Shown here: positions 6,829 through 14,047 of the stretch, piece by piece | Numbering within the stretch: position 1 is the first letter of the stretch | How the letters are laid out: the number at the start of each line of letters is the position of its first letter | Assembly (NCBI GenBank): GCA_963966775.1 | Contig: CAXAAH010000037.1 | Coordinates: 1 to 14,047 of the forward strand | Direction of reading: 5' to 3' | DNA length: 14,047 nucleotides | Source of the DNA: UBA685 sp002299005 | Lineage (GTDB): Bacteria; Pseudomonadota; Alphaproteobacteria; Puniceispirillales; Puniceispirillaceae | Notes under the pieces: model-generated | The model's database searches: none | The model's input: only the letters and a program-made list of their open reading frames with translations | Told to the model about the DNA's origin: nothing | Made by a program: the position numbers and the translations under genes

Positions 6829-7881
6829 ATGATGAAAAAATATGAAATAGACCGCGGTGGCGACCGTCTTCTGACACTTTATTCAGAAGCGCCCAAAAAT
6901 TATACCAGCTTTGACGGTCTACCACCTGTTTCAAGCACGGATGCGCATATGCGCTGGCACCCTTTGCGCCGCGAATGGATTGGCCATGCCTCTGCCCGTC
7001 AAGGGCGCACCTTTCTGCCTAATCAAGCAGAGTGCCCTTTATGCGTGATGAGCGATAATGACAGCCCTAGCGATATTCCCGTGGATGATTATGAGGTGGC
7101 GATTTTTACCAATCGTTTCTCTGCCCTATCACTTGGCGCAACAACACCGCCAGAGCTTGAGATAGACACGCGCGCAGGTATTGGCTGTTGTGATGTTATC
7201 TCTTACAGCGCCGATCATGATGCCAGCCTTGCCACCCTATCTGTTGCGCGTATCGCGTTGTTGATACGCGCCATTGGTGACCGCATTACCAGCCTCTATC
7301 GCCATGAGGATATCATCTGGTCATTACCATTTGAGAATCGTGGCCGCGAGATTGGCGTCACATTAGACCATCCGCATGGCCAAATTTACAGCCTCTCCGT
7401 CCTGCCAAACGCCATGAAGACACAAGCAGATGCGATGGCAGAAGATGCCCCGCTGACCGGTCTGCATGAGACAATTGATGAGGCGCTTGTCCTAGACAGA
7501 GCCAAGACAGCTTTCAGCTATGTGCCGCGTTGGGCACGTTATCCGTTTGAGACATGGGTGATGCCAAACCGTGCCATTGATGGCCCGCACCAGCTTAGTG
7601 ATGAGGAAGTCAGCGATTTAGCGCAGATGATAAAGGCCGCCGCCATGCGCCTTGATGCGGTCTATGATGCGCCGATGCCTTATACGCTTGCCTGGCAAGT
7701 TGCGCCCAAAGGCTATGAAGGGCGCTTCCATTTCCATCTCTCTTTCCAGCCGCTAAAGCGCGCACGTCACAAGCAAAAATATCTTGCCTCTGTTGAACAA
7801 ATCTCTGGTCTCTTCTTGGTTGATTTACCACCAGAACGCGCCGCTTCTATTTTACGTGGTGAGGAAGCTGGCGATGAGTGA
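6829..7881 (+). CDS. galT: Galactose-1-phosphate uridylyltransferase
   Basis: This 350-residue cytoplasmic Leloir enzyme exchanges UMP between UDP-glucose and galactose-1-phosphate. The catalytic HPHGQ motif is at residues 181-185; the second His, at 183, is the nucleotidylated one. The zinc-binding pair CPLC is at 69-72. FENRG is at 169-173, and the C-terminal HFH at 301-303 is typical of the second domain. The start is ATG at 6829 or the adjacent ATG at 6832. There is no separate ribosome site, so translation is probably coupled to melA. The last eight bases overlap galK. The order melA-galT-galK couples galactose release directly to its activation and conversion. Confidence 0.95.
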   Translation: MMKKYEIDRGGDRLLTLYSEAPKNYTSFDGLPPVSSTDAHMRWHPLRREWIGHASARQGRTFLPNQAECPLCVMSDNDSPSDIPVDDYEVAIFTNRFSALSLGATTPPELEIDTRAGIGCCDVISYSADHDASLATLSVARIALLIRAIGDRITSLYRHEDIIWSLPFENRGREIGVTLDHPHGQIYSLSVLPNAMKTQADAMAEDAPLTGLHETIDEALVLDRAKTAFSYVPRWARYPFETWVMPNRAIDGPHQLSDEEVSDLAQMIKAAAMRLDAVYDAPMPYTLAWQVAPKGYEGRFHFHLSFQPLKRARHKQKYLASVEQISGLFLVDLPPERAASILRGEEAGDE

Positions 7882-8935
7882 AAGTTTGTTTGAAAACCAT
7901 TTCGGCATAGCGCCTACCACGATGCGTGCGGCGCATGGGCGTGTAAATCTGATTGGTGAGCATACTGATTATTGTGGTGGCTATGTTATGCCGACCCTTA
8001 TCAGCCAACGCCTGATTGTTGAGATTGGCGCCCGTGATGATGGTCTAATTAACGGCATATCCTCAGAATTTGGCGCAGAACAAGCAGAGGTCGCCTCCAT
8101 CAAAGAGGGCAGCTGGCTGTTATTTGTCAAAGGCGCTATGGCGCTGATGAACGAGAGGGGTGCCGGCTTAACAGGCCTGAATGTGGCAACCAGATCAACC
8201 ATCCCTGCTGGTGCGGGCGTATCCTCTTCTGCGGCGTTTGAAATCGCCCTTTTGCGCGCCCTGTCCGAGATGACATCTATCTCTCTATCGCCTCAAGAAA
8301 TGGCGATTATGGGCCAGCGCATTGAGCATGAATTCATCGGCACAAAATGCGGTATCATGGATCAAATGGCCATAGCAATGGCTGAAATTGGCCAAGCCCT
8401 ATTCCTTGATTGTCACACCCTTAAGACAGAGATCCTTGCCATTCCCGAAGATTGTTGCATTGCCATTATCCATTCTGGCAGCAGTCGCAAATTATCCGCT
8501 AGCCTGTATAATGAGCGTTTGGCTGAGACCATTGAAGCGGCCAAGCAAATGGGGCTTGCGAGCTTGCGCGATGCCACGATGGATGACCTTGCCAAGCTGA
8601 ATGATGAGACATTGATGAGACGAAGCCATCATGTCATCTCAGAAAATCAGCGCGTCTTAACCGCCAAAGCTGCCCTTAAGGCAGGGGATGCGGCGGCGTT
8701 GGGGCTTGCGATGACAGAGAGCCATATTTCCCTTCGTGAAGATTATGAAGTATCGAGTGACGAGCTTGACCATCTGGTTAGCACAGCCATTGCCCAAGGT
8801 GCCTATGGGGCGCGTCTCACAGGGGCTGGATTTGGTGGTTGTATCGTCGCGCTTCTTCATGAGGATAGCGCGGATGAGATGATTGAGGCGATTACCGAAT
8901 CTTGCGAGAATTCGTGGCTGGTTGACTGTCTATAA
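7874..8935 (+). CDS. galK: Galactokinase
   Basis: This 353-residue cytoplasmic GHMP-family kinase phosphorylates galactose with ATP to galactose-1-phosphate, the GalT substrate. The galactokinase signature GRVNLIGEHTDY is at 22-33. The GHMP ATP-binding motif PAGAGVSSSAA is at 111-121. The catalytic Asp is probably Asp163 in GIMDQMA. The third GHMP motif, TGAGFGGC, is at 316-323. The protein is slightly shorter than the E. coli enzyme (about 380) but has all motifs. The start ATG at 7874 lies inside the end of galT with an eight-base overlap; GAGG at 7860-7863 may serve as ribosome site. It is the last gene of the operon, and its stop is four bases from the convergent beta-galactosidase stop. 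Confidence 0.96.
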   Translation: MSESLFENHFGIAPTTMRAAHGRVNLIGEHTDYCGGYVMPTLISQRLIVEIGARDDGLINGISSEFGAEQAEVASIKEGSWLLFVKGAMALMNERGAGLTGLNVATRSTIPAGAGVSSSAAFEIALLRALSEMTSISLSPQEMAIMGQRIEHEFIGTKCGIMDQMAIAMAEIGQALFLDCHTLKTEILAIPEDCCIAIIHSGSSRKLSASLYNERLAETIEAAKQMGLASLRDATMDDLAKLNDETLMRRSHHVISENQRVLTAKAALKAGDAAALGLAMTESHISLREDYEVSSDELDHLVSTAIAQGAYGARLTGAGFGGCIVALLHEDSADEMIEAITESCENSWLVDCL

Positions 8936-8939
8936 GCTC

Positions 8940-10922
8940 TTACAGCTTTATGATTGTCACATCAGCCTGCTTCATCTGACGGCTACCAAGCAAGACATCA
9001 CCTTTGATGCTATCAGGTATCGTGACCTCCGCAGGGCCATAATGCGTGAAGATAAGATGGCCGCCTCGTTGCCTGACCCGCAAATAGGCGGGCATATCAT
9101 GACACGCAATATCAGCCTTTTGCATCGCATCACCCATAATCGCCCGCAGCAATCCTTCATCTGGCCAAGCGCAGAGATAACTGCCTTGATTGCCATGCGA
9201 TAATAGCGGCAATCCATCCACACATGCCCCATCGGCTTGCCCGGTCATGACGCCTTCTTCACGCCAGACAGACACATGGCCCTGATGTTCTTGGCCGCTT
9301 TTATCTTGCCAGCTTGCGGCAATTGGCAAGCGCGCAGGCAGGGCATCTATTCTGGTGGTTCTAAAGCCTGTCATCTCTGATAGGCTCGAAGCGCTTAGGC
9401 TTGCTGGTAGCTGGAAATCATCTGTCTTAATACCTGTTCTTGGGCCCGCTAGCAGGCGGGCGCCACTTGCCCTTATCCGTGCCATCAGATCATCTGAGAC
9501 ATGAAGCAAGGACGGCAATAAAATCAACTGATAGCCATCAAGCGCCTCATCAGGGCCGACCACATCAACCGACGCCCCATTTTGACGCGCCGCACGGTAC
9601 ATATCCAAAATCAGGCGCAGATAATAAAAATCTTCGCTCTGCCCATCAAGCTCACTCATCCAATCAGCTTGATAATCATGGATAAGCGCTATCTTTGCTT
9701 GGTCTGTTTTATCTAACTTGATACGGCCCAATTCTTCATTGACCTGCTTGGCCTCCGCCATGCCTGGTGCGGGGCTATTATCGCGCAACAACAAGCCTGC
9801 ATGCATTTGCTCTTGCGCAAAAGGTGCCTGACGCCACCTGAAATAGCTAACCACCTCAGCATCATGCGCGAAAGCCTCCCAAGACCAAAGACGCACCGCG
9901 CCCGTCACAGGGATAGGATTATAAGCCGCCCAATTCACGGGCCCCGGCTGTTGCTCCATAATCCACAAACGCGCCATGCCGCGGAAAAGATCATGATGAA
10001 ACGCTTGGAAATCAGGATCGCCAATCCGCAAGCAATCAGCCTCTAGCTTGGCATCACGACGCGCGACCTTTTGCATATTCTGCAAGAAACCAAGCGGATA
10101 GCTATCCCATGTCGCAATGTCTAAATTCTTGGCAACTTTGCGTGCATCAAATTGGTTAAAATCACCCATGAAATTATGCGAGATAGGCCGGTTGGGCGAA
10201 TGGGCCCGAATGATGTCACATTGCTTCTTATCAAAGCGCGCCACCTCATCACTGGCAAAGCGTCTAAAGTCCATCTGATGCGACGGATTAGCTTCGGTGA
10301 CGGTCAAATTCGGCAGGTTAATCTCATCAAAATGACGATAGCGCATTGACCAGAATAAATTGCCCCACGCCTGATTAAGCGCCTCTATCGTGCCATAACG
10401 GTCGGCAAGCCATAGGCGGAAACGTGCCAAGGCCGAGGCGCACCATGATATCGCTGTGTCATGACAGCCATATTCATTATCCGTCTGCCACGCCTGCACA
10501 TAGGGATTATCACCATAGCGGCGCGCAACCTCTTCTGTGATACGCGCGGCTTCTGCCAAATAGCCTTGATGCGAAAAGGAATAATGACGCCGAGAGCCAT
10601 AGCCGCGCACTGTGCCATCCTCCTCGATGGCAAGCATATCTGGCATTTTATCCACCAGCCATTTTGGCGGCGTTGCCGTCGGCGTGCACATGATGATCTT
10701 TAAGCCCGCACGGCCAAGCGTCTCAACCGCCTCATCAAGCCATGAGAAATCATAGACGCCGTCTTCAGGTTCCATCAATATCCATGAAAATTCAGCAATA
10801 CGCACCCAGCTAATGCCTGCCTCGACCATCGCGCTTGCATCATCTGCCCACATATGGCGGGGCCAATGTTCAGGGTAATAACAAACGCCTGTGCATGGTT
10901 GCAAACTATCTGGGCTAGACAT
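8940..10922 (-). CDS. Beta-galactosidase, glycoside hydrolase family 42
   Basis: This 660-residue protein has no signal peptide, so it should hydrolyse imported beta-galactosides in the cytoplasm. The N-terminal GVCYYPEHWP at 12-21 and the following TIM barrel are characteristic of GH42. The acid/base is Glu150 in QTDNEYG and the nucleophile is Glu323 in IMEQQPGPVNW. A trimerisation domain and a small C-terminal beta domain follow. The region after NEYG keeps only Cys153 and lacks the cysteine cluster that binds structural zinc in the Thermus-type enzyme. The start ATG lies four bases after the ATPase stop, so the two genes form one operon. Together with the GH4 enzyme it lets the cell cut both anomers of galactoside. 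The natural substrate may be a galacto-oligosaccharide or galactosylglycerol and need not be lactose. Confidence 0.95.
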   Translation of the reverse strand: MSSPDSLQPCTGVCYYPEHWPRHMWADDASAMVEAGISWVRIAEFSWILMEPEDGVYDFSWLDEAVETLGRAGLKIIMCTPTATPPKWLVDKMPDMLAIEEDGTVRGYGSRRHYSFSHQGYLAEAARITEEVARRYGDNPYVQAWQTDNEYGCHDTAISWCASALARFRLWLADRYGTIEALNQAWGNLFWSMRYRHFDEINLPNLTVTEANPSHQMDFRRFASDEVARFDKKQCDIIRAHSPNRPISHNFMGDFNQFDARKVAKNLDIATWDSYPLGFLQNMQKVARRDAKLEADCLRIGDPDFQAFHHDLFRGMARLWIMEQQPGPVNWAAYNPIPVTGAVRLWSWEAFAHDAEVVSYFRWRQAPFAQEQMHAGLLLRDNSPAPGMAEAKQVNEELGRIKLDKTDQAKIALIHDYQADWMSELDGQSEDFYYLRLILDMYRAARQNGASVDVVGPDEALDGYQLILLPSLLHVSDDLMARIRASGARLLAGPRTGIKTDDFQLPASLSASSLSEMTGFRTTRIDALPARLPIAASWQDKSGQEHQGHVSVWREEGVMTGQADGACVDGLPLLSHGNQGSYLCAWPDEGLLRAIMGDAMQKADIACHDMPAYLRVRQRGGHLIFTHYGPAEVTIPDSIKGDVLLGSRQMKQADVTIIKL

Positions 10923-10926
10923 CTGA

Positions 10927-11976
10927 CTATCTTATAACGCTGCCTGTTTTATCAAACAGGTGCACACGCGCATCATCAAAGGTCAAATGGACAACATCGC
11001 CCGTCGCAAGCTCTTCACCATCTTCAAGCTTTGCTGTGAACTCAACACCCGTTTCAAGCGTCAAATAGCCAAGCGTATATTCGCCCAAATGCTCACTATG
11101 GCGCACGGTGCCGCTCAATTTTGCTTTGGCTTTGCTTGTGACTTCCATATGTTCAGGGCGGATACCGCATTTATCCACATCAGCCCCTTTCGGTGCCGTC
11201 GCAACAGCTTTACCGCCAACCATCACCTTGCCTTTTTCGACATTTGCCTCAAGGATATTCATCTTTGGGCTACCGATAAATTCAGCGACAAACAAATTAT
11301 CAGGGAAGTTATAAAGCGTCAGCGGGCTGCCAACTTGTTCAATACGGCCCGCGTTTAGCACAACAATTTTATCAGCCAGCGTCATCGCCTCAACCTGATC
11401 GTGCGTGACATAGATCATCGTCGCATCAAGCTCTGAATGCAAATTGGCAATCTCAATACGTGTTTGCACACGAAGCGCCGCATCTAGATTTGATAAAGGC
11501 TCATCAAATAGGAATACTTTTGGCTCACGGACAATCGCACGGCCAATCGCCACACGCTGGCGCTGACCACCTGAGAGATGCTTTGGCAGACGGTCAAGAT
11601 ATTGGGTGATTTGCAAAGATTGTGCGGCGGCTCTCACGCGCTTATCAATCTCAGCTGGCTGAATCTTTGCTTGCTTTAGACCGAAGGCCATATTGTCAAA
11701 AACAGTCATATGCGGGTAGAGCGCATAAGACTGGAAGACCATCGCAACGCCGCGCTCTGCTGGCACGACATCATTGACTATCTCATCTCCGATCATCAAT
11801 GTACCATCGGTAATCTCTTCAAGACCTGCGACCATTCGCAATAATGTGGATTTACCACAGCCAGAGGGGCCAACAAACACAATAAACTCACCTGAATCGA
11901 TCGTTAAATCAACACCATGGATCACATCCACCTTGCCGTAAGATTTCTTTATATTCTTCAAGCTTAAATTTGCCAC
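10927..11976 (-). CDS. Sugar ABC transporter ATP-binding protein (MalK/UgpC/MsmK type)
   Basis: This 349-residue cytoplasmic ATPase should power the sugar importer. Walker A GPSGCGKST is at about 37-45, the Q-loop FQSYALYPHM at about 81-90, the signature LSGGQRQRVAIGRA at about 134-147, Walker B VFLFDEPLSNLD at about 154-165 and the H-loop YVTHDQ near 189-194. The C-terminal third carries a TOBE regulatory domain, as in MalK and UgpC. The start is GTG at 11976, supported by GGAGAG upstream. It is the only ATPase gene in the window, while the two permeases in the opposite operon lack one, so pairing is likely. MsmK-type ATPases can also serve several importers. GH42 follows directly. Confidence 0.95.
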   Translation of the reverse strand: MANLSLKNIKKSYGKVDVIHGVDLTIDSGEFIVFVGPSGCGKSTLLRMVAGLEEITDGTLMIGDEIVNDVVPAERGVAMVFQSYALYPHMTVFDNMAFGLKQAKIQPAEIDKRVRAAAQSLQITQYLDRLPKHLSGGQRQRVAIGRAIVREPKVFLFDEPLSNLDAALRVQTRIEIANLHSELDATMIYVTHDQVEAMTLADKIVVLNAGRIEQVGSPLTLYNFPDNLFVAEFIGSPKMNILEANVEKGKVMVGGKAVATAPKGADVDKCGIRPEHMEVTSKAKAKLSGTVRHSEHLGEYTLGYLTLETGVEFTAKLEDGEELATGDVVHLTFDDARVHLFDKTGSVIR

Positions 11977-11981
11977 GATAG

Positions 11982-11987
11982 CTCTCC
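11982..11987 (-). promoter_or_regulatory. Ribosome binding site that decides the GTG start of the ATPase
   Basis: GGAGAG on the minus strand lies five bases before GTG at 11976-11974. There is no nearby upstream ATG in frame, and the protein begins MANLSLKNIKKSYG as ABC ATPases do, so GTG is the likely start. Confidence 0.75.
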
Positions 11988-12112
11988 AGTGACTAATAGA
12001 TTGACTGCCCTATGACACTAGCAAAATACCGCAGTTTTACAAGCCTCACGGACGTTTATTTCAAGAAAAATCCCTATCTGAAAGGTGGCCTTTTTTGCGC
12101 TTTGATAAGGTG

Positions 12113-12138
12113 CGAGGTTAAAAAGAATTTTACCCTCG
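12113..12138. repeat. Inverted repeat in the ATPase/lipB divergent intergenic region
   Basis: CGAGGTTAAAA (12113-12123) and TTTTACCCTCG (12128-12138) form an 11-position stem with one mismatch and an AGAA loop. It sits between the divergent ATPase and lipB genes, about 50 bases before the lipB start. It could be a regulator binding site or a leader hairpin. On the plus strand only ATTTTG follows, and there is no plus-strand gene just upstream to terminate, so a terminator role is less likely. The rest of 11977-12190 holds the promoters of both genes, which I could not place. Confidence 0.5.
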
Positions 12139-12190
12139 ATTTTGTCATGTTATCCTAGTGACCAGTTTTAAAAAAAACAGGCGGTGCGCC

Positions 12191-12853
12191 ATGCCACAAT
12201 GGCAGATTTTTGATGAGATTTTAGACTATGAGCCGACCATCGATAAGATGGGTGCGCATGTGAAAGCGATGCAGGCTGGCACGGCGGATGAGGCTGTGTG
12301 GATATTATCTCATAAGGCGGTCTATACAGGCGGCACCTCAGCGACAAATGGCGATATTATTGGCCAGTCTGACATCCCTTTTGTCGAGACAGGGCGCGGT
12401 GGCCAGTGGACCTATCATGATCCAGGCATGCGCATTGTCTATCCAATGTTGAATTTGAACAAGCGCAAGACAGATGTGCGCCTTTATGTTCATTGCCTTG
12501 AGGCATGGGTGATTGATACGCTTGCCTGTTTTGCCATCAAAGGAGAGAGGCGCGAAGGCTTGCCGGGCGTTTGGGTCAAACGAGACGCCTCACAAGACAT
12601 CGCGCAATATGACAAGATAGCCGCCCTTGGGGTGCGCGTCTCTAAATGGGTCAGCGCCCACGGCTTTAGCATTAACCTTGCCCCTGACCTTAGCGCCTTT
12701 GACACGATTGTCCCCTGCGGTGTCAGCGATGCTGGCACGACAAGCTTCGCCGCTCTTGGCCAAGACGTCTCACAAGCGGAATTAGATATGGCGATTAAAG
12801 ATTGCTATGGAAATCATTTTGGCCCGCATGGCGCTATGGCGCTAAACGGCTAG
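12191..12853 (+). CDS. lipB: Octanoyltransferase (lipoyl synthesis)
   Basis: This 220-residue cytoplasmic enzyme moves the octanoyl group from acyl carrier protein to lipoyl domains (pyruvate and 2-oxoglutarate dehydrogenases, glycine cleavage H protein), where LipA then inserts sulfur. The family motif GRGGQWTYHDPGM is at 68-80. The catalytic Lys is Lys142 in DKIAALG, and the catalytic Cys is Cys176 in PCGVSD. GVWV at 126-129 is also conserved. The start ATG at 12191 has AGGCGG six bases upstream; an upstream GTG at 12158 would add 11 basic residues with no ribosome site. The final TAG overlaps the stop of the convergent small gene. It is a housekeeping gene unrelated to the sugar locus. Confidence 0.95.
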   Translation: MPQWQIFDEILDYEPTIDKMGAHVKAMQAGTADEAVWILSHKAVYTGGTSATNGDIIGQSDIPFVETGRGGQWTYHDPGMRIVYPMLNLNKRKTDVRLYVHCLEAWVIDTLACFAIKGERREGLPGVWVKRDASQDIAQYDKIAALGVRVSKWVSAHGFSINLAPDLSAFDTIVPCGVSDAGTTSFAALGQDVSQAELDMAIKDCYGNHFGPHGAMALNG

Positions 12854-13281
12854 TCTTTTTCCAATATAATCAAAAGCGCGGACAGCGCCTTATCAGCCAT
12901 TTGCGCCAGCGTGCCCTCATCGCTGGGCCTGCCAAGCATACCTTCAACCGGCCCTTCATAATGCACAAGCTGGTTTCTGGTTGAACGAAGCCATTCCAAT
13001 TTCTTGCGCTCAGCGGCGTTCAAATAATCATAGCCGCCTGCTTCAAAATAGCCGGCCTGATCATAATCATACCCGGCCTCTTCTTCTTGCAAATCGGACA
13101 GATCAAAAATCTCATCCTCATGACGCATGACATCGACGATGGTGGCCGAGAGGATGATGACAGACACCCATAAGTTATGACGCGCGGCCATTTGCGCCTC
13201 TTGGACAAGGCGCACCGCATGCGGCCCCACCCCCAATTGAGAGGGCAGGAGCGCCTTAAATTTATCAGATGCCGATGCCAC
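12850..13281 (-). CDS. Small unrecognised protein with HEPN-like RNxxxH motif, coupled to pccA
   Basis: This 143-residue protein has no signal peptide, and I do not recognise its family. It looks helical: residues about 20-54 form a long helix pair with a hydrophobic stretch (LWVSVIILSATIVDVM). An acidic, Tyr-rich segment with a GYDY-AGYF-GGYDY pattern spans about 66-86. The sequence LRSTRNQLVHYEG (99-110) carries Arg102-Asn103-x3-His107. That is the RNxxxH arrangement seen in HEPN-fold proteins, some of which are RNases, while many others are not. The start is GTG at 13281, whose G is also the last base of the pccA TAG stop (TAGTG), so translation is probably coupled. Its location suggests a role tied to the carboxylase operon. 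Function unknown. Confidence 0.8.
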   Translation of the reverse strand: MASASDKFKALLPSQLGVGPHAVRLVQEAQMAARHNLWVSVIILSATIVDVMRHEDEIFDLSDLQEEEAGYDYDQAGYFEAGGYDYLNAAERKKLEWLRSTRNQLVHYEGPVEGMLGRPSDEGTLAQMADKALSALLIILEKD

Positions 13282-14047
13282 TATGCGTTGTCATCCAGTT
13301 CTAGCTCGATGATGATATCATCAACATTTAGATTATCGCCAACCGCTGCTTTGAGAGATTTAACCGTGCCGCTTGCCTCTGCAACCAGCATGTTTTCCAT
13401 CTTCATCGCCTCAATCACTGCCACATTCTGACCCGCGCTTACATGGCCGCCAACCTCAACCATAAGCCTTGTTAGCAAGCCCGGCATTGGTGAGATGATT
13501 TTATCAGCCCCCGCACCAGCTACCGCTTGTGGCATATAGGTCAGGTAATCGGCGAGGTGAGATGGCAAAATTTGCAAGCTCTCACGCATCGCGCCTTTTG
13601 TGATGGTCACATGATGCTGGTCACGGGTAATTTGCGCCCCGTAATTTGCCCCATTGATTAGGCCCTTATAAAGGCCTTGCAACGGCGCATCTGCCAAATC
13701 AAATGACAGATCATAGCTTGTACCATTCACAGATATTGATAAGCCAGCCTCATCTTCTGCTACCTTCACCTGACAGGTTTCAGCCTCATCATGGTCTAGC
13801 ACAGCGATAAAATCATTCTGCACTTTGCCAAAGCTCATCTTCTTTGCGGCTTGCCACACAGACGCTGTTGCCAATGCTATCATCGCATCAAGATCTGTGC
13901 CTTGCGCCTGTTCTGGGGCAAAACCATCCTCATAATAGGCGGCGATAAAGCCTGTGGTGATATCACCTTTGCGATAATTTTCATTCTCTAGCACAGATGA
14001 GAGGAATTGACGATTTGACTGAATACCTTTGATCTCATAACGGTCAA
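13281..14047 (-). CDS. pccA: Propionyl-CoA carboxylase alpha subunit, C-terminal part (runs off the window)
   Basis: Only the last 254 or so codons are inside the window; the frame stays open to the right edge (RYEIKGIQSN... at about 13995-14045). The TTGFIAAYY segment and the following BT linker domain match the PccA pattern. The C-terminal biotinyl domain carries EAMKMEN, with the biotinylated Lys encoded at 13401-13403. Propionyl-CoA carboxylase converts propionyl-CoA to methylmalonyl-CoA, feeding branched amino acid and odd-chain fatty acid breakdown into the TCA cycle. Methylcrotonyl-CoA or acetyl-CoA carboxylase subunits share the biotin motif, but the TTGFI region favours PccA. The stop is fused by one base to the start of the small downstream gene. 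Confidence 0.9.
   Translation of the reverse strand, partial: DRYEIKGIQSNRQFLSSVLENENYRKGDITTGFIAAYYEDGFAPEQAQGTDLDAMIALATASVWQAAKKMSFGKVQNDFIAVLDHDEAETCQVKVAEDEAGLSISVNGTSYDLSFDLADAPLQGLYKGLINGANYGAQITRDQHHVTITKGAMRESLQILPSHLADYLTYMPQAVAGAGADKIISPMPGLLTRLMVEVGGHVSAGQNVAVIEAMKMENMLVAEASGTVKSLKAAVGDNLNVDDIIIELELDDNA

Noticed and set aside
8934..8948. AAGCT-CTTAC-AGCTT hairpin as a bidirectional terminator
   Set aside because: The stem is only five base pairs and lacks a T-run on either side.
12158..12190. Upstream GTG start for lipB adding 11 residues
   Set aside because: There is no ribosome site before it, while the ATG at 12191 has AGGCGG at good spacing and gives the usual LipB length.
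1..14047. CRISPR array, insertion sequence, toxin-antitoxin or defence island
   Set aside because: I saw no regularly spaced repeats, transposase, or paired small toxin/antitoxin genes. The HEPN-like protein lacks an adjacent nucleotidyltransferase (MNT) partner.

Overview
The window reads as ordinary chromosome of an alphaproteobacterium. The evidence is the biotin-dependent propionyl-CoA carboxylase gene at the right edge, the tRNA with an encoded CCA end, the GC content near 50% and the tight operon packing. A marine, SAR116-like lineage would fit, but that is a guess from general gene style and cannot be settled here. I see no insertion sequence, phage gene, CRISPR array or integrase.

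Layout. The left edge holds a tRNA-Leu(GAG) gene on the minus strand. It is followed by an EamA/DMT-type membrane transporter and a MelR-like AraC-family regulator, both also on the minus strand. From 2329 to 8935 there is a plus-strand sugar operon: a periplasmic sugar-binding protein, an intrinsic terminator-like hairpin, two ABC permeases, a GH4 alpha-galactosidase (MelA type), galT and galK. It converges, with four bases to spare, on a minus-strand pair made of the ABC ATPase and a GH42 beta-galactosidase. The ATPase gene is divergent from lipB. lipB converges on, and shares a CTAG with, a small unrecognised gene that is start/stop-coupled to the 3' end of pccA.

How the genes work together. 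The binding protein, the two permeases and the separately placed ATPase can form one complete importer. The intact sugar would be cut in the cytoplasm by the GH4 enzyme (alpha-galactoside bonds) and the GH42 enzyme (beta-galactoside bonds). Galactose would enter the Leloir pathway through GalK and GalT; galE and galM are not in the window. The MelR-like regulator, divergent from the operon, is the obvious candidate controller.

The most interesting inference is that one transporter serves a substrate carrying both alpha- and beta-linked galactose. The head group of the plastid lipid DGDG, Gal-alpha-1,6-Gal-beta-glycerol, is a natural candidate. Other items worth checking are a HEPN-like RNxxxH motif in the small protein next to pccA, a 16-bp tandem duplication over the start of the DMT transporter gene, and a likely attenuating terminator behind the binding-protein gene. 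Nothing here is clearly a previously undescribed system.
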